Shown here: piece after piece, positions 8,002 to 14,978 of the stretch | How positions within the stretch are numbered: the first letter of the stretch is position 1 | Layout: every line of letters starts with the position of its first letter | From: CAZPMO01 sp964587515 | Lineage (GTDB): Bacteria > Pseudomonadota > Alphaproteobacteria > MPNO01 | Reading direction: 5' to 3' | DNA length: 18,884 nt | Assembly (NCBI GenBank): GCA_964587515.1 | Contig: CAZPMO010000090.1 | Location: forward strand, 1 to 18,884 | Program-made: the position numbers and the translations under genes | The notes under the pieces: model-generated | What the model saw: the letters and a program-made list of their open reading frames with translations, nothing else | Told to the model about the DNA's origin: nothing | Database searches by the model: none

Positions 8002-8451
8002 GTGAGCCTGAACGAAGAAGTCGAGCTGCTGCGCAAGATACCGCTTTTTGCGAATATCGAGCCGTCCAAACTCAAACTCCTCGCTTTCACAAGCGAGCGT
8101 TTGACGTTTGGCGCCGGTCAGGAGCTTTTCCATCAGGGCGACGTGGGCGACAAGGCCTATATTATCGTCAATGGCGACGCCGATGTGGTCGTCGATTCGC
8201 CGGGCGGGCCCCTGGTGGTCGCCAAGCTGGCGAAAAACGACCTTGTGGGCGAAATCGCCATCCTGATCAACGTGCCTAGGACGGCTACCGTGCTCGCCGC
8301 CAACGAGTTGACCACGCTGGCCATATCCAAGGACCAGTTTTTTGAAATGATCGCCGAATTCCCCGACATGGCGGTGGAAATTATGCGCGAGCTCGCCCAT
8401 CGACTGGAAAACACCACCGCGCAACTCCGATCCGCGATGAGCGGGAGTTGA
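8002..8451 (+). CDS. Stand-alone cyclic-nucleotide-binding domain protein
   Basis: A 149-residue protein that is essentially one CAP-ED/cNMP-binding domain. The N-terminal helix (LLRKIPLFANIEPSKL) and beta-barrel strands (FHQGDVGDKAYIIVNGDADV) lead to a phosphate-binding cassette LVGEIAILINVPRTATV (81-97). Glu84, expected to hold the ribose 2'-OH, and Arg93, expected to hold the cyclic phosphate, are both present, so real cNMP binding is likely. A C-terminal helix (about 112-145) follows, but there is no helix-turn-helix, so it is not a Crp/Fnr transcription factor. It lies 24 bp after the ABC gene in the same direction and could act as the sensor subunit of that transporter. A class III cyclase lies just downstream on the other strand. 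Whether cAMP or cGMP is bound is not determinable. Confidence 0.92.
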   Translation: MSLNEEVELLRKIPLFANIEPSKLKLLAFTSERLTFGAGQELFHQGDVGDKAYIIVNGDADVVVDSPGGPLVVAKLAKNDLVGEIAILINVPRTATVLAANELTTLAISKDQFFEMIAEFPDMAVEIMRELAHRLENTTAQLRSAMSGS

Positions 8452-8509
8452 CCCTCCGCGTCCATCCCGGACACGGATTTCAAACGGACAGACAAAGAAC
8501 AGTACGCAC

Positions 8510-8998
8510 GTGAGTCGTCTTGATTCCTTTATTCGGCGGGTAACCGCGCAGCGCGAATGCCTCAATTTCGCGGCCCGCATGGTACGTGAGATTCCCGGCC
8601 CGGTGCTGGAATTCGGACTTGGTAACGGGCGGACCTACGATCATTTGCGCGAACTGCTGCCCGACCGTGAAATATTCGTTTTCGACCGGCGTATCGCGGC
8701 CCATCCGGATTGCATCCCCGATGACGCACACATGTTCCTGGGTGATGTTACCGAGACGCTGCCCTTGGCGGCGAAACGAATTTCGGTTCCCGTGGCGCTC
8801 GCGCACAGCGATCTCGGCACCGGCATTACCGCGGCCAACGAAGAACTCGCATCGTTTGTGGGCCCGCATCTCGCGGCGCTGATGGCGCCCGGCGGCCTGA
8901 TCGTCAGCGATCAGGCTTTTCACATCGAAAATTGGACATCGGTCGACTTGCCCACCAAAATCGCGCCCGAACGCTATTTTATGTATCGCGCCGGATAG
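8510..8998 (+). CDS. Small class I SAM-dependent methyltransferase-like protein
   Basis: The 162-residue protein has a SAM-binding motif I, GPVLEFGLGNGRTYDHLREL (30-49), followed by an acidic strand end at FVFDRR and a motif-IV-like ALAHSDLGTG segment. It ends soon after the late beta-strand region (APGGLIVSDQAF), so only a minimal Rossmann methyltransferase core is present. Size and motifs fit the small Pfam Methyltransf_17 group as I remember it (structure from a marine Roseobacter-type bacterium), but this is from memory. The GTG at 8510 has only a weak ribosome site (AAAGAAC). It lies 58 bp after the cNMP-binding gene, probably in the same transcript, and converges on the cyclase gene 11 bp away. 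The substrate is unknown. Confidence 0.8.
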   Translation: MSRLDSFIRRVTAQRECLNFAARMVREIPGPVLEFGLGNGRTYDHLRELLPDREIFVFDRRIAAHPDCIPDDAHMFLGDVTETLPLAAKRISVPVALAHSDLGTGITAANEELASFVGPHLAALMAPGGLIVSDQAFHIENWTSVDLPTKIAPERYFMYRAG

Positions 8999-9019
8999 CG
9001 CGCCTTCATTTAGGGCGCG
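8999..9019. terminator. Candidate bidirectional hairpin between convergent genes
   Basis: CGCGCC (8999-9004) pairs with GGCGCG (9014-9019) around a 9-nt loop, spanning the stop codons of the convergent methyltransferase and cyclase genes. There is no T-tract on either strand, so intrinsic terminator activity is uncertain. Confidence 0.3.
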
Positions 9020-10359
9020 AGCACAACGAGGTCCGTAGGACCGTCCAGCCCCTCGATCATGCGTTGGGCGCGCCGTTCCGGCTCGCGGGCCGGTTTGTAA
9101 CCCTGCGCGGAAGCGACCTCATAGGTCGCGACGTCGGCGAGGGCGCGCACTTTTTCCGTTTTGGTGTGCTTTTCGAACTTCGCGGCGCGGTTCGCCGCAT
9201 CGCCGATTACCGTGAATTCGAGCCGCGTCTCGTCCCCGACCGCGCCGAAAATCACACGGCCGGTGGTGACCGCGGCGCCAACGGCAAGCGGCGGTTTTCC
9301 CGCGTCCTCGCGCGACTGATACCAGCGCAAACTGACCTGTATGATTTCGTCGGCCGTGCGCAGCGCATCGGCGGCATAGGTTTCCGACACGATCGCGGCG
9401 CCGAATGTCGCCATGATTCCGTCGCCCATGAACTTATCGACGGCGCCGCCATTGTTCTGGATCACCTCGACCATCAGATGCTGGTATTCCGTCAGCGTCG
9501 CGATCAGCTCGTCCGGTTCGACCGTGGTGGCGAAACCGGTGAAACCCCGGATATCGCAAAACAGGATCGCGGCGTCTCGCGCCTGGCCGTGTCCGGCGGT
9601 GAGTTCCTGTTCGGCGGCGGTGATCTGACGCGCGATTTCCAGTGAAAAGAAGCGCGACAGATCCTGGGCGGCCGACCGTTCGGCGACCGAGCGCACAAGA
9701 AGCGTCCGCGCCCGGGTGATCGCGACGGCGATAATCGCGGTCACGGTCAGGATCGAAACGATTTTGTCGAGTTCCGCCCCGATCAGAATGGAGTTCGTGG
9801 TCATATAGTAGACATAGTCGCGGGTCACCATCTCCATGCCGCCGCTGGCGTACATCGCGTAACCGGCGAGCAGTGTCCAGCCGAATGCGGCGACCAGCCC
9901 GGCCGCGACCACGAAACGCGCCTCGAAACGCAGCGCCCGCAACGCAATGAATATGAACACATAAAGCAGCGTCGGTGATTTCAGATAGAATGTCGGCGGC
10001 TGCATGTACTGAATATGAAAGCTCCAAATCAGACCCAGCAGAAGGCACATATCGATCACGACCGAGAAATAGAGGATCGCGTCCGGGATACGTCCGCGAT
10101 AGGCCAGGCCAAGTCGTAACAGCGTGAACAGGATGTAGATTGCCAGAACCCAGGGGACCGGCGTGAACTCGACCTCGGGCGGGAACGCCTTGGGAGAGGC
10201 CGCGTAGAGCAGGCTGAACAGGGAGACAATGGAGAACTGGAACCATCCGATCAGACGCTCGCTTGCTTCCTGCTGATCGCGAACCACCTTGGAAACGCGC
10301 TCGGGCAGCCGGTCGTCCGACATCACCGGCGTACGCGAGACGGGTTGCAACGAAGTCAC
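9010..10359 (-). CDS. Membrane class III adenylate/guanylate cyclase
   Basis: With the GTG at 10359 the protein is 449 residues. About six hydrophobic segments occupy 36-216 (near 36-54, 68-86, 95-115, 129-147, 148-172, 199-216), forming an integral sensor region, followed by a linker helix (217-255) and a cyclase homology domain (262-400). The catalytic domain keeps both metal aspartates (Asp269 in LFCDIRGFT and Asp313 in MGDGIMATFG), the base-selecting Lys309 and Asp387 (VIGDAAN), and the transition-state Asn390. The usual NxxxR arginine is Lys394. Lys/Asp base-pocket residues favour ATP, so cAMP is the likely product. The GTG is chosen because GGAG lies 8 nt upstream and the upstream gene ends 13 bp away. 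A longer open frame up to 10524 is antisense-quality and overlaps the methyltransferase. It shares an operon with a methyltransferase and an MBL hydrolase. Confidence 0.92.
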   Translation of the reverse strand: MTSLQPVSRTPVMSDDRLPERVSKVVRDQQEASERLIGWFQFSIVSLFSLLYAASPKAFPPEVEFTPVPWVLAIYILFTLLRLGLAYRGRIPDAILYFSVVIDMCLLLGLIWSFHIQYMQPPTFYLKSPTLLYVFIFIALRALRFEARFVVAAGLVAAFGWTLLAGYAMYASGGMEMVTRDYVYYMTTNSILIGAELDKIVSILTVTAIIAVAITRARTLLVRSVAERSAAQDLSRFFSLEIARQITAAEQELTAGHGQARDAAILFCDIRGFTGFATTVEPDELIATLTEYQHLMVEVIQNNGGAVDKFMGDGIMATFGAAIVSETYAADALRTADEIIQVSLRWYQSREDAGKPPLAVGAAVTTGRVIFGAVGDETRLEFTVIGDAANRAAKFEKHTKTEKVRALADVATYEVASAQGYKPAREPERRAQRMIEGLDGPTDLVVLAP

Positions 10360-10367
10360 CGCTCTAT

Positions 10368-10371
10368 CTCC
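10368..10371 (-). promoter_or_regulatory. Ribosome binding site deciding the cyclase GTG start
   Basis: GGAG on the minus strand sits 8 nt before the GTG at 10359. It lies in the short gap after the preceding stop codon and supports this start over longer or shorter alternatives. Confidence 0.55.
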
Positions 10372-10372
10372 G

Positions 10373-11275
10373 TCATGGTTGCGTCCGTTTTCGCAGCCAG
10401 AGGCTTGATTCCACAGCGCCTTCCATGAGTGGAATTCGCGCGAGAACCGTGTTGGCGAGCGCGTCGGCCATGCGCGTTGCCGCGAAATGGCTCGCGAACA
10501 GGATATCGGCGGCGCCGTTCGCAATCAACGGTGCTACGCCAAGTTGTTCGTTATAGCCACGCCATGACCAAGACATGGGATAATCGTCGGGCAGGAAAAT
10601 ATCATGAAAATGAACGATTACGCCGTCCTTCAGCAGGGGCCAGATGCGATTTAGAAGTATGTCCACGTCGGTTCCCGGCATCAGGATGTGGCTCGAATCG
10701 ACGAACACCACATCGTTCGCCGCTAGGTTTTCGAACAGGTCGCTGGGCGCTTCGTGCAGCTTCGCCGGAATGAAATCGATCGGAAGCCCGTTCAGCGTGG
10801 CGCGTGGCGCGGGGTCGATTGCGGTGATCGAGGTCGCGAGCCCGGCGTCGGCGACCGCCTGCGTCAGAAAACGCGTTGAGTGACCCGATCCCACTTCGAC
10901 AATGCGGCGCGGCTGTAATTGCCGCACCATCGTATAGGCGGCCGCGCCGTCGAGCCGGGGAAACCATCCTTGGGCCCAGCGCGGCGCGGGCGCCGGCGCT
11001 ACGCCGATCGCCTCCAGTTCCGGCGCGAGTTTTGCGATTGCTTCGATTACGTCCGAAAACGCGGGACGATGCGCCTCGAACAGGGCCTCGATTTCGGTGT
11101 AGGGCGTGATCCGGCCCGGCGCCTCGATTTCGCCGGCGTAGCGGTATGGGATGAAATATCCCCGGCGCGCGATGCCAAGTATGGTGGAAAGACCCATGCG
11201 CAATAGGCGGACTTTGCGGCGCGCCCTTATGGCCAACGGTTCAATGATTCCGTTGCTGCGCGTCGGTTCCCTCAA
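10373..11275 (-). CDS. Class I SAM-dependent methyltransferase (Methyltransf_24-like)
   Basis: The 300-residue protein carries motif I RIVEVGSGHSTRFL (124-137), an acidic end of strand 2 at TAIDPAP (151-157, Asp154), VVFVDSSH (189-196), and the post-core HFHDIFLPDDYP (222-233) typical of Methyltransf_24-family enzymes found near glycan and secondary-metabolite genes. The HFHDIF histidine/aspartate cluster may bind a metal, by analogy with related O-methyltransferases. The TTG start overlaps the MBL-gene stop (TTGA, 11272-11275), implying translational coupling. An ATG at 11197 would give a shorter product but has no ribosome site, so the exact start is uncertain. An N-terminal basic region (REPTRSNG to about residue 30) has no recognisable domain. 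The acceptor substrate is unknown. Confidence 0.87.
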   Translation of the reverse strand: MREPTRSNGIIEPLAIRARRKVRLLRMGLSTILGIARRGYFIPYRYAGEIEAPGRITPYTEIEALFEAHRPAFSDVIEAIAKLAPELEAIGVAPAPAPRWAQGWFPRLDGAAAYTMVRQLQPRRIVEVGSGHSTRFLTQAVADAGLATSITAIDPAPRATLNGLPIDFIPAKLHEAPSDLFENLAANDVVFVDSSHILMPGTDVDILLNRIWPLLKDGVIVHFHDIFLPDDYPMSWSWRGYNEQLGVAPLIANGAADILFASHFAATRMADALANTVLARIPLMEGAVESSLWLRKRTQP

Positions 11276-12105
11276 AGCGTAATCGTCAGGCCCTCTTGCG
11301 CGACCAGGGCCCCCGGAAATTCGCTATCGGCGGCGGCGGCAATGGCGTCCAGCGCCGCGTCGTCGCGCCCAGGCATATGGTGAAAGATTACCGGCGTTTT
11401 CACCCCGGCGTCGCGGCATAACCGCAGGCATTCCTGCCAGGTCGAATGGCCCCAGCCGAGATAGGTCGGGAACTCGTCGTCGGACAGCATGGCGTCATAG
11501 ATGACAAGATCTGCGCCGGCGATAAGGGCCAAGATGTTTTGGTCGGGCTCGCCGGGGATATGTTCGGTGTCGGTGATGTAGCACACCGATTTTCCGGCAA
11601 AGTCGACCCTGTAGCCCGTCGCATTGTTGGGGTGGTTAAGCAGCGCGGTCCGGATGGTAAGGCCGTCTTGTGGAGTCAACGTCGTGCCGGCGACAAAATC
11701 ATGGAACTCGATCTGAGCCTGAAGGGTGTCGACCGGAATCGGGAAGATCGGCGCGATCATGAATGCGCGCAACGCGCTTTCGATGTCGCTGTGCGGCGCC
11801 AGGTGGCCGGCCCAGACGCGCATTTTGTTTTGAGCCCGGAACGCGAAGCCGAAAAAGGGAAAGCCGTTGATATGGTCGATATGGGTATGCGACAGGAACA
11901 GATCGACTTCGGTGTCGCCCTCGGCCATCAGCTTGTCGCCGAGCGGCCGCACGCCGGTTCCCGCGTCGAAGACCATGATGCGATCGCCGCAGCGGATTTC
12001 AATACAGGGCGTGTTGCCGCCATATTTTACGGTATCGGGACCGGGGCAGGCGATGCTGCCACGTACGCCCCAGAATTGAATGGAAATTTCGCTGCTCGAA
12101 GCCAA
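11272..12105 (-). CDS. MBL-fold metallo-hydrolase, candidate phosphodiesterase
   Basis: With the TTG at 12105 this is a 277-residue metallo-beta-lactamase-fold protein. The N-terminal FWGVRGSIACPGP and YGGNTPCIEI segments are characteristic of the PhnP/RNase Z-like branch (COG1235). The metal motif HTHIDH is at 73-78. A later His is in LLNHPNNATGYRV, a bridging Asp in CYITDTEH, a GHST segment follows, and the last metal His lies near VIFHHMPG. Known members of this branch hydrolyse cyclic or linear phosphodiesters, so a cyclic-nucleotide phosphodiesterase is a reasonable guess given the cyclase two genes downstream. A TTG at 12120 would add five residues. I prefer 12105 because AAGG lies 8 nt upstream. 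The 3' end overlaps the methyltransferase start by 4 bp. Confidence 0.88.
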   Translation of the reverse strand: MASSSEISIQFWGVRGSIACPGPDTVKYGGNTPCIEIRCGDRIMVFDAGTGVRPLGDKLMAEGDTEVDLFLSHTHIDHINGFPFFGFAFRAQNKMRVWAGHLAPHSDIESALRAFMIAPIFPIPVDTLQAQIEFHDFVAGTTLTPQDGLTIRTALLNHPNNATGYRVDFAGKSVCYITDTEHIPGEPDQNILALIAGADLVIYDAMLSDDEFPTYLGWGHSTWQECLRLCRDAGVKTPVIFHHMPGRDDAALDAIAAAADSEFPGALVAQEGLTITL

Positions 12106-12224
12106 CCGGCGGACCTTCAAACGCTACACGTACAGCGTGTCTCACGAGAAAGCGCACTCTGCCTCAGTTAGATGCTGAAATAAAGGCGAAATTTCCGTGA
12201 CTTCGGCGCGCGAATTCCGCCGCG
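12106..12224. other. Intergenic gap between response regulator and MBL operon
   Basis: This 119-bp gap holds a weak minus-strand hairpin just after the response-regulator stop (CGGCG 12204-12208 with CGCCG 12218-12222, no T-tract) and an imperfect dyad (ACGCT 12121-12125 with AGCGT 12134-12138) immediately ahead of the MBL gene that could be an operator. I see no convincing promoter hexamers. Confidence 0.3.
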
Positions 12225-12914
12225 TCAGGGGACCAGTCGATAACCGCCGGGCTCGGTGACCAACAGTTCGGCGTTCGACGGATCTCGTTCGATCTTTTGA
12301 CGCAGGCGATAAACATGCGTCTCCAGCGTATGCGTCGTCACGCCGGAATTGTAACCCCACACCTCGTTGAGCAGCACGTCGCGGCCGATCACCGCGCTGC
12401 CCGAACGAAACAGATACTTCAGAATCGCCGTTTCCTTCTCGGTCAGTCGGACTTTCCGGTTTGATTCCTCCTCGATCAGCATTTTGGCGCTTGGACGGAA
12501 AGTGTAGTGCCCGATACTGAACACCGCGCCCTCGCTGCGTTCGTGCTGGCGCAACTGGGCCCGAATGCGCGCCAACAAGACACCCAATCGGAAAGGCTTG
12601 GTGACGTAATCGTTAGCGCCAGAATCGAGACCGAGGATGGTATCCGCCTCGCTGTCGGCGCCGGTCAGCATGATGACCGGCGCCGTAACGCCGGACCGGC
12701 GCATCAGTTTGCAGACATTACGGCCGTCCATGTCGGGCAATCCGACGTCCAGGATGACCAAATCGAACTGGCCCGCCTTGATCGCCTCAAGTCCGGTCGC
12801 GCCGTCTATCGCCGCGGTCGTTTCGAACTCTTCGTGCAATTCAAGCTGCTCGCATAACGATTGGCGTAGCGCCTCATCGTCCTCAACCAGGAGAATCTTT
12901 TTGCCGCCCGCCAT
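12225..12914 (-). CDS. OmpR-family response regulator
   Basis: A 229-residue two-domain transcription factor. The receiver domain (5-122) has the acidic pocket EDD (11-13), phospho-acceptor Asp56 in LVILDVGLPDMDG, the switch Thr84 (IMLTGADS) and Lys106 (DYVTKPF). The C-terminal winged helix (about 132-229) has RLTEKETAILKYL, EVWGY and the recognition-helix stretch THTLETHVYRLRQKIE, ending in EPGGYRLVP. All key phosphorylation residues are intact. The ATG at 12914 is chosen over an upstream GTG (12935) because AGAGGA lies 3 nt before it. No histidine kinase is present in the window, so it is an orphan here. It is 62 bp downstream of the hydrolase gene on the same strand and upstream of the MBL/methyltransferase/cyclase run, which it may control (inference). 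Confidence 0.95.
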   Translation of the reverse strand: MAGGKKILLVEDDEALRQSLCEQLELHEEFETTAAIDGATGLEAIKAGQFDLVILDVGLPDMDGRNVCKLMRRSGVTAPVIMLTGADSEADTILGLDSGANDYVTKPFRLGVLLARIRAQLRQHERSEGAVFSIGHYTFRPSAKMLIEEESNRKVRLTEKETAILKYLFRSGSAVIGRDVLLNEVWGYNSGVTTHTLETHVYRLRQKIERDPSNAELLVTEPGGYRLVP

Positions 12915-12976
12915 TGTTCCTCTCGGCTTGATCACATTCGCATCCGACGATACCCGTTGCCGATTACAATGTCACA

Positions 12977-13855
12977 TCATCGGGATCCTTCATCGTCGCG
13001 TGCGATCGCTTCGCGGACAGCCTGGAAGTACGCACTTTCCGGATCGCCTAACTGACTGACGACGTTGAAGTGGTGCAGGCCCGGCGCGTCGACGACATTC
13101 GTCTTCAGTTCGGTCTCCGACCAGCGCGCGACAAGCTCGGCCTGCTGGCGGTGGAATTCAGACGATTCCGCGCCGCCGGTCGTGATCGCCATCCATCGCG
13201 GGCCGCGTGGCGCGTGATGGATAGGGCTGTTGCGGCGCGCCTCCGCCGCGTCGAGTCGAACATCGTCATTGAGATAGGTCAGCCGGATCGGCTCCAAATC
13301 GTACAAACCGCTGATCGGCGCCCCGCCCTTGATCATGTCGGCGGGCAGGTCGCCATCCCATTCCGGCCAGTCGGTCGCCATCATCATCGCGGTCAGGTGA
13401 CCGCCAGCCGAATGCCCCGAAACATACAGGCGTGACGCATCGCCGCCGAACGAGGTCGCGTTACGCCACACCCAGGCGAGCGCGCCGCGGCACTGCTCGA
13501 CGATCTCTTCCAGCCTGACCATCGGCGTCAGCGCATAATTGATCGAGACCAGCGCCACCCCCGAAGGCACGAAGGCCAGCGCCGGAAAGCTGTTATCGCT
13601 CTTATCCATGGATCGCCAATATCCCCCATGGATGAAGACCATCACCGGGGCGCCGGCCGTCCCGGCGGGGAAGATGTCGAGCCGTTCCGCCGTCCCCGCC
13701 CCATAGGCCACGTCCAGGTCACAGGCGAGGCTCGCGCGGGCGCGGGCGCTTTCGGATACCCAGCCGGCGACATGATCCTGCGCATCGGGGACCATGCCGC
13801 CGCAGTTATATTGGGTGTCGAGCGCCGTCTGGTCAAAATCGCGGTATATTGCCAC
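12977..13855 (-). CDS. Alpha/beta hydrolase, arylformamidase-like
   Basis: The 292-residue protein has the oxyanion motif HGGYWR (76-81) and the nucleophile elbow GHSAGG (147-152, Ser149) of the hormone-sensitive-lipase/kynurenine-formamidase group. A candidate acid is Glu230 in TTGGAESSEF and the catalytic His is in GLHHFNVV (261-262). No signal peptide is visible, so it is probably cytosolic. The GTG at 13855 is chosen because GGAGG sits 7 nt upstream; an open frame to 13930 lacks such support. No other tryptophan-catabolism gene is visible, so the formamidase role is only a family-level suggestion and a general carboxylesterase is equally possible. It is divergent from the sigma-54-linked gene and may be cotranscribed with the response regulator. 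Confidence 0.9.
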   Translation of the reverse strand: MAIYRDFDQTALDTQYNCGGMVPDAQDHVAGWVSESARARASLACDLDVAYGAGTAERLDIFPAGTAGAPVMVFIHGGYWRSMDKSDNSFPALAFVPSGVALVSINYALTPMVRLEEIVEQCRGALAWVWRNATSFGGDASRLYVSGHSAGGHLTAMMMATDWPEWDGDLPADMIKGGAPISGLYDLEPIRLTYLNDDVRLDAAEARRNSPIHHAPRGPRWMAITTGGAESSEFHRQQAELVARWSETELKTNVVDAPGLHHFNVVSQLGDPESAYFQAVREAIARDDEGSR

Positions 13856-13862
13856 TTTCGCG

Positions 13863-13867
13863 CCTCC
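13863..13867 (-). promoter_or_regulatory. Ribosome binding site deciding the hydrolase GTG start
   Basis: A minus-strand GGAGG lies 7 nt before the GTG at 13855, a near-ideal spacing that argues against the longer frame beginning at 13930. Confidence 0.75.
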
Positions 13868-13904
13868 AAATCGGTTCGGATTGGGCCGGAAATGCCCGCA
13901 AGGC

Positions 13905-13917
13905 GGCAAATTTTGCC
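13905..13917. promoter_or_regulatory. Dyad element upstream of the sigma-54 promoter
   Basis: GGCAAA (13905-13910) and TTTGCC (13912-13917) form a perfect 6-bp dyad around one T, flanked by GC/CG-rich extensions. It is centred roughly 95 bp before the predicted sigma-54 start site, a usual place for an enhancer-binding-protein site. It resembles, from memory, the CGGC-AAA-GCC pattern of FlbD-type flagellar sites. Confidence 0.35.
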
Positions 13918-13979
13918 TGCCCCAGGCCACGGCATCAAGGCCAAAGCGTTGAAAAACAGAGATTATTTCGAGCGCCCGC

Positions 13980-13996
13980 TTGGCACGATTCTTGCA
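13980..13996 (+). promoter_or_regulatory. Sigma-54 (RpoN) promoter, -24/-12 type
   Basis: TTGGCACGATTCTTGCA matches the consensus TGGCACG-N4-TTGCA at every defined base. The invariant GG (13982-13983) and GC (13994-13995) are separated by the required 10 bp. The predicted start is near 14007, about 29 nt before the ATG of the gene at 14036. It reads only in the direction of that gene. Confidence 0.8.
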
Positions 13997-14035
13997 TGAC
14001 GGGATTAGCCCGAAGTAATTCTCGATATCAGACCT

Positions 14036-14974
14036 ATGACAGACCCCATTTCCGCACGCCCCCCTCTCCCGCTACCGCGGGACGACAGCCTGGAAGCTTC
14101 CAGCATAGAGGACGCCTCGTTCGAAGCGGCGCCTTTTTGGTCGACCAAGGACGGCGGGCCGACCTTCGGCGAATTTCTCGATATCATCAATCCGCTGCAT
14201 CATCTGCCGATCATCTCGACGATCTATCGCGCGGTTACCGGCGACACGATCGGACAGGGGCCGAGAATGATCGGCGGCGCGCTGTTCGGCGGTCCCATCG
14301 GTTTTCTGATGGCCGGCATCACGTCGGCATTCGAGGAAATCAGCGGTGGCAATGTCGCCGAACATGTGGCCGAGCTGTTCAACGACATCACCGGTTCGGG
14401 GTCGTCGGAATCCGAAGCCCTGGAGGCGGCGCGGAAAGTCGAATCGTCACCTCCGCCGGCGGCCCTGGCGGCGCGGGCGGTTGCGATCCCAGCCCCGTCG
14501 CCTCCGCCCCCGGACGCCAAGGCCTTGAACTCGATAGCGCCGGCCGCCGGGCCGCAATCCTCCGGGGCGCCCGAGCTTATTCTGCCGGCGGACGGATCTC
14601 GGCGATTCGCGGGGACCTATCCCGCCTTCATTCCAGCCCCTCCCCGTCCGAACGCCGCGATGGTGCCGCAGCCTTTCGTGAACGCGGATTCCCGGCATAT
14701 TGCCGACAAAATCCTCGCGGCCCAGCGCAGCCAAGTGGATCTGCTTCTGACCAGCGTGGCCGAGGGAAGAATCGACGCCGACCGGGTGGCGTCAAAAAGC
14801 GCCGACTCCAAGAAGAAAGGCGAAGCCGACATGACCATGGCGCGACCAACCGCGCCGCACGCCAATATTCGTCCCGAGGGCGCGGGCGCCGGCTGGTATG
14901 GCGCGGCGATGGATCGCGCTCTCGCCAAGTATCAGGCGCTGAACGAGACCGCCCCCGCTGACGTCAAGAATTAG
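14036..14974 (+). CDS. Conserved hypothetical protein behind a sigma-54 promoter
   Basis: I do not recognise a named family for this 312-residue protein. Residues 43-118 look like a conserved domain: TFGEFLDIINPLHHLPIIS, then IYRAVTGDTIGQGPRMIGG and a Gly-rich, weakly hydrophobic run GGALFGGPIGFLMAGI (80-95) that could be one membrane-associated segment or a glycine zipper. The middle (about 145-225) is rich in Pro and Ala and looks disordered. The C-terminus ends in a short helical segment (WYGAAMDRALAKYQALNE). There is no signal peptide, and the Shine-Dalgarno match before the ATG is weak. The near-perfect RpoN promoter and upstream dyad imply control by an enhancer-binding protein, so motility, surface or nitrogen-related roles are possible, but this is inference. 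Confidence 0.8.
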   Translation: MTDPISARPPLPLPRDDSLEASSIEDASFEAAPFWSTKDGGPTFGEFLDIINPLHHLPIISTIYRAVTGDTIGQGPRMIGGALFGGPIGFLMAGITSAFEEISGGNVAEHVAELFNDITGSGSSESEALEAARKVESSPPPAALAARAVAIPAPSPPPPDAKALNSIAPAAGPQSSGAPELILPADGSRRFAGTYPAFIPAPPRPNAAMVPQPFVNADSRHIADKILAAQRSQVDLLLTSVAEGRIDADRVASKSADSKKKGEADMTMARPTAPHANIRPEGAGAGWYGAAMDRALAKYQALNETAPADVKN

Positions 14975-14978
14975 ACCA

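Noticed and set aside
10360..10524. N-terminal extension of the cyclase
   Set aside because: It overlaps the methyltransferase C-terminus in another frame and has low-quality composition; a GGAG-preceded GTG at 10359 is better.
12961..12985. Crp-like half site TGTGA near the response regulator
   Set aside because: Only one half-site is present (minus strand GATGTGACATTG) with no matching TCACA arm at the right spacing.
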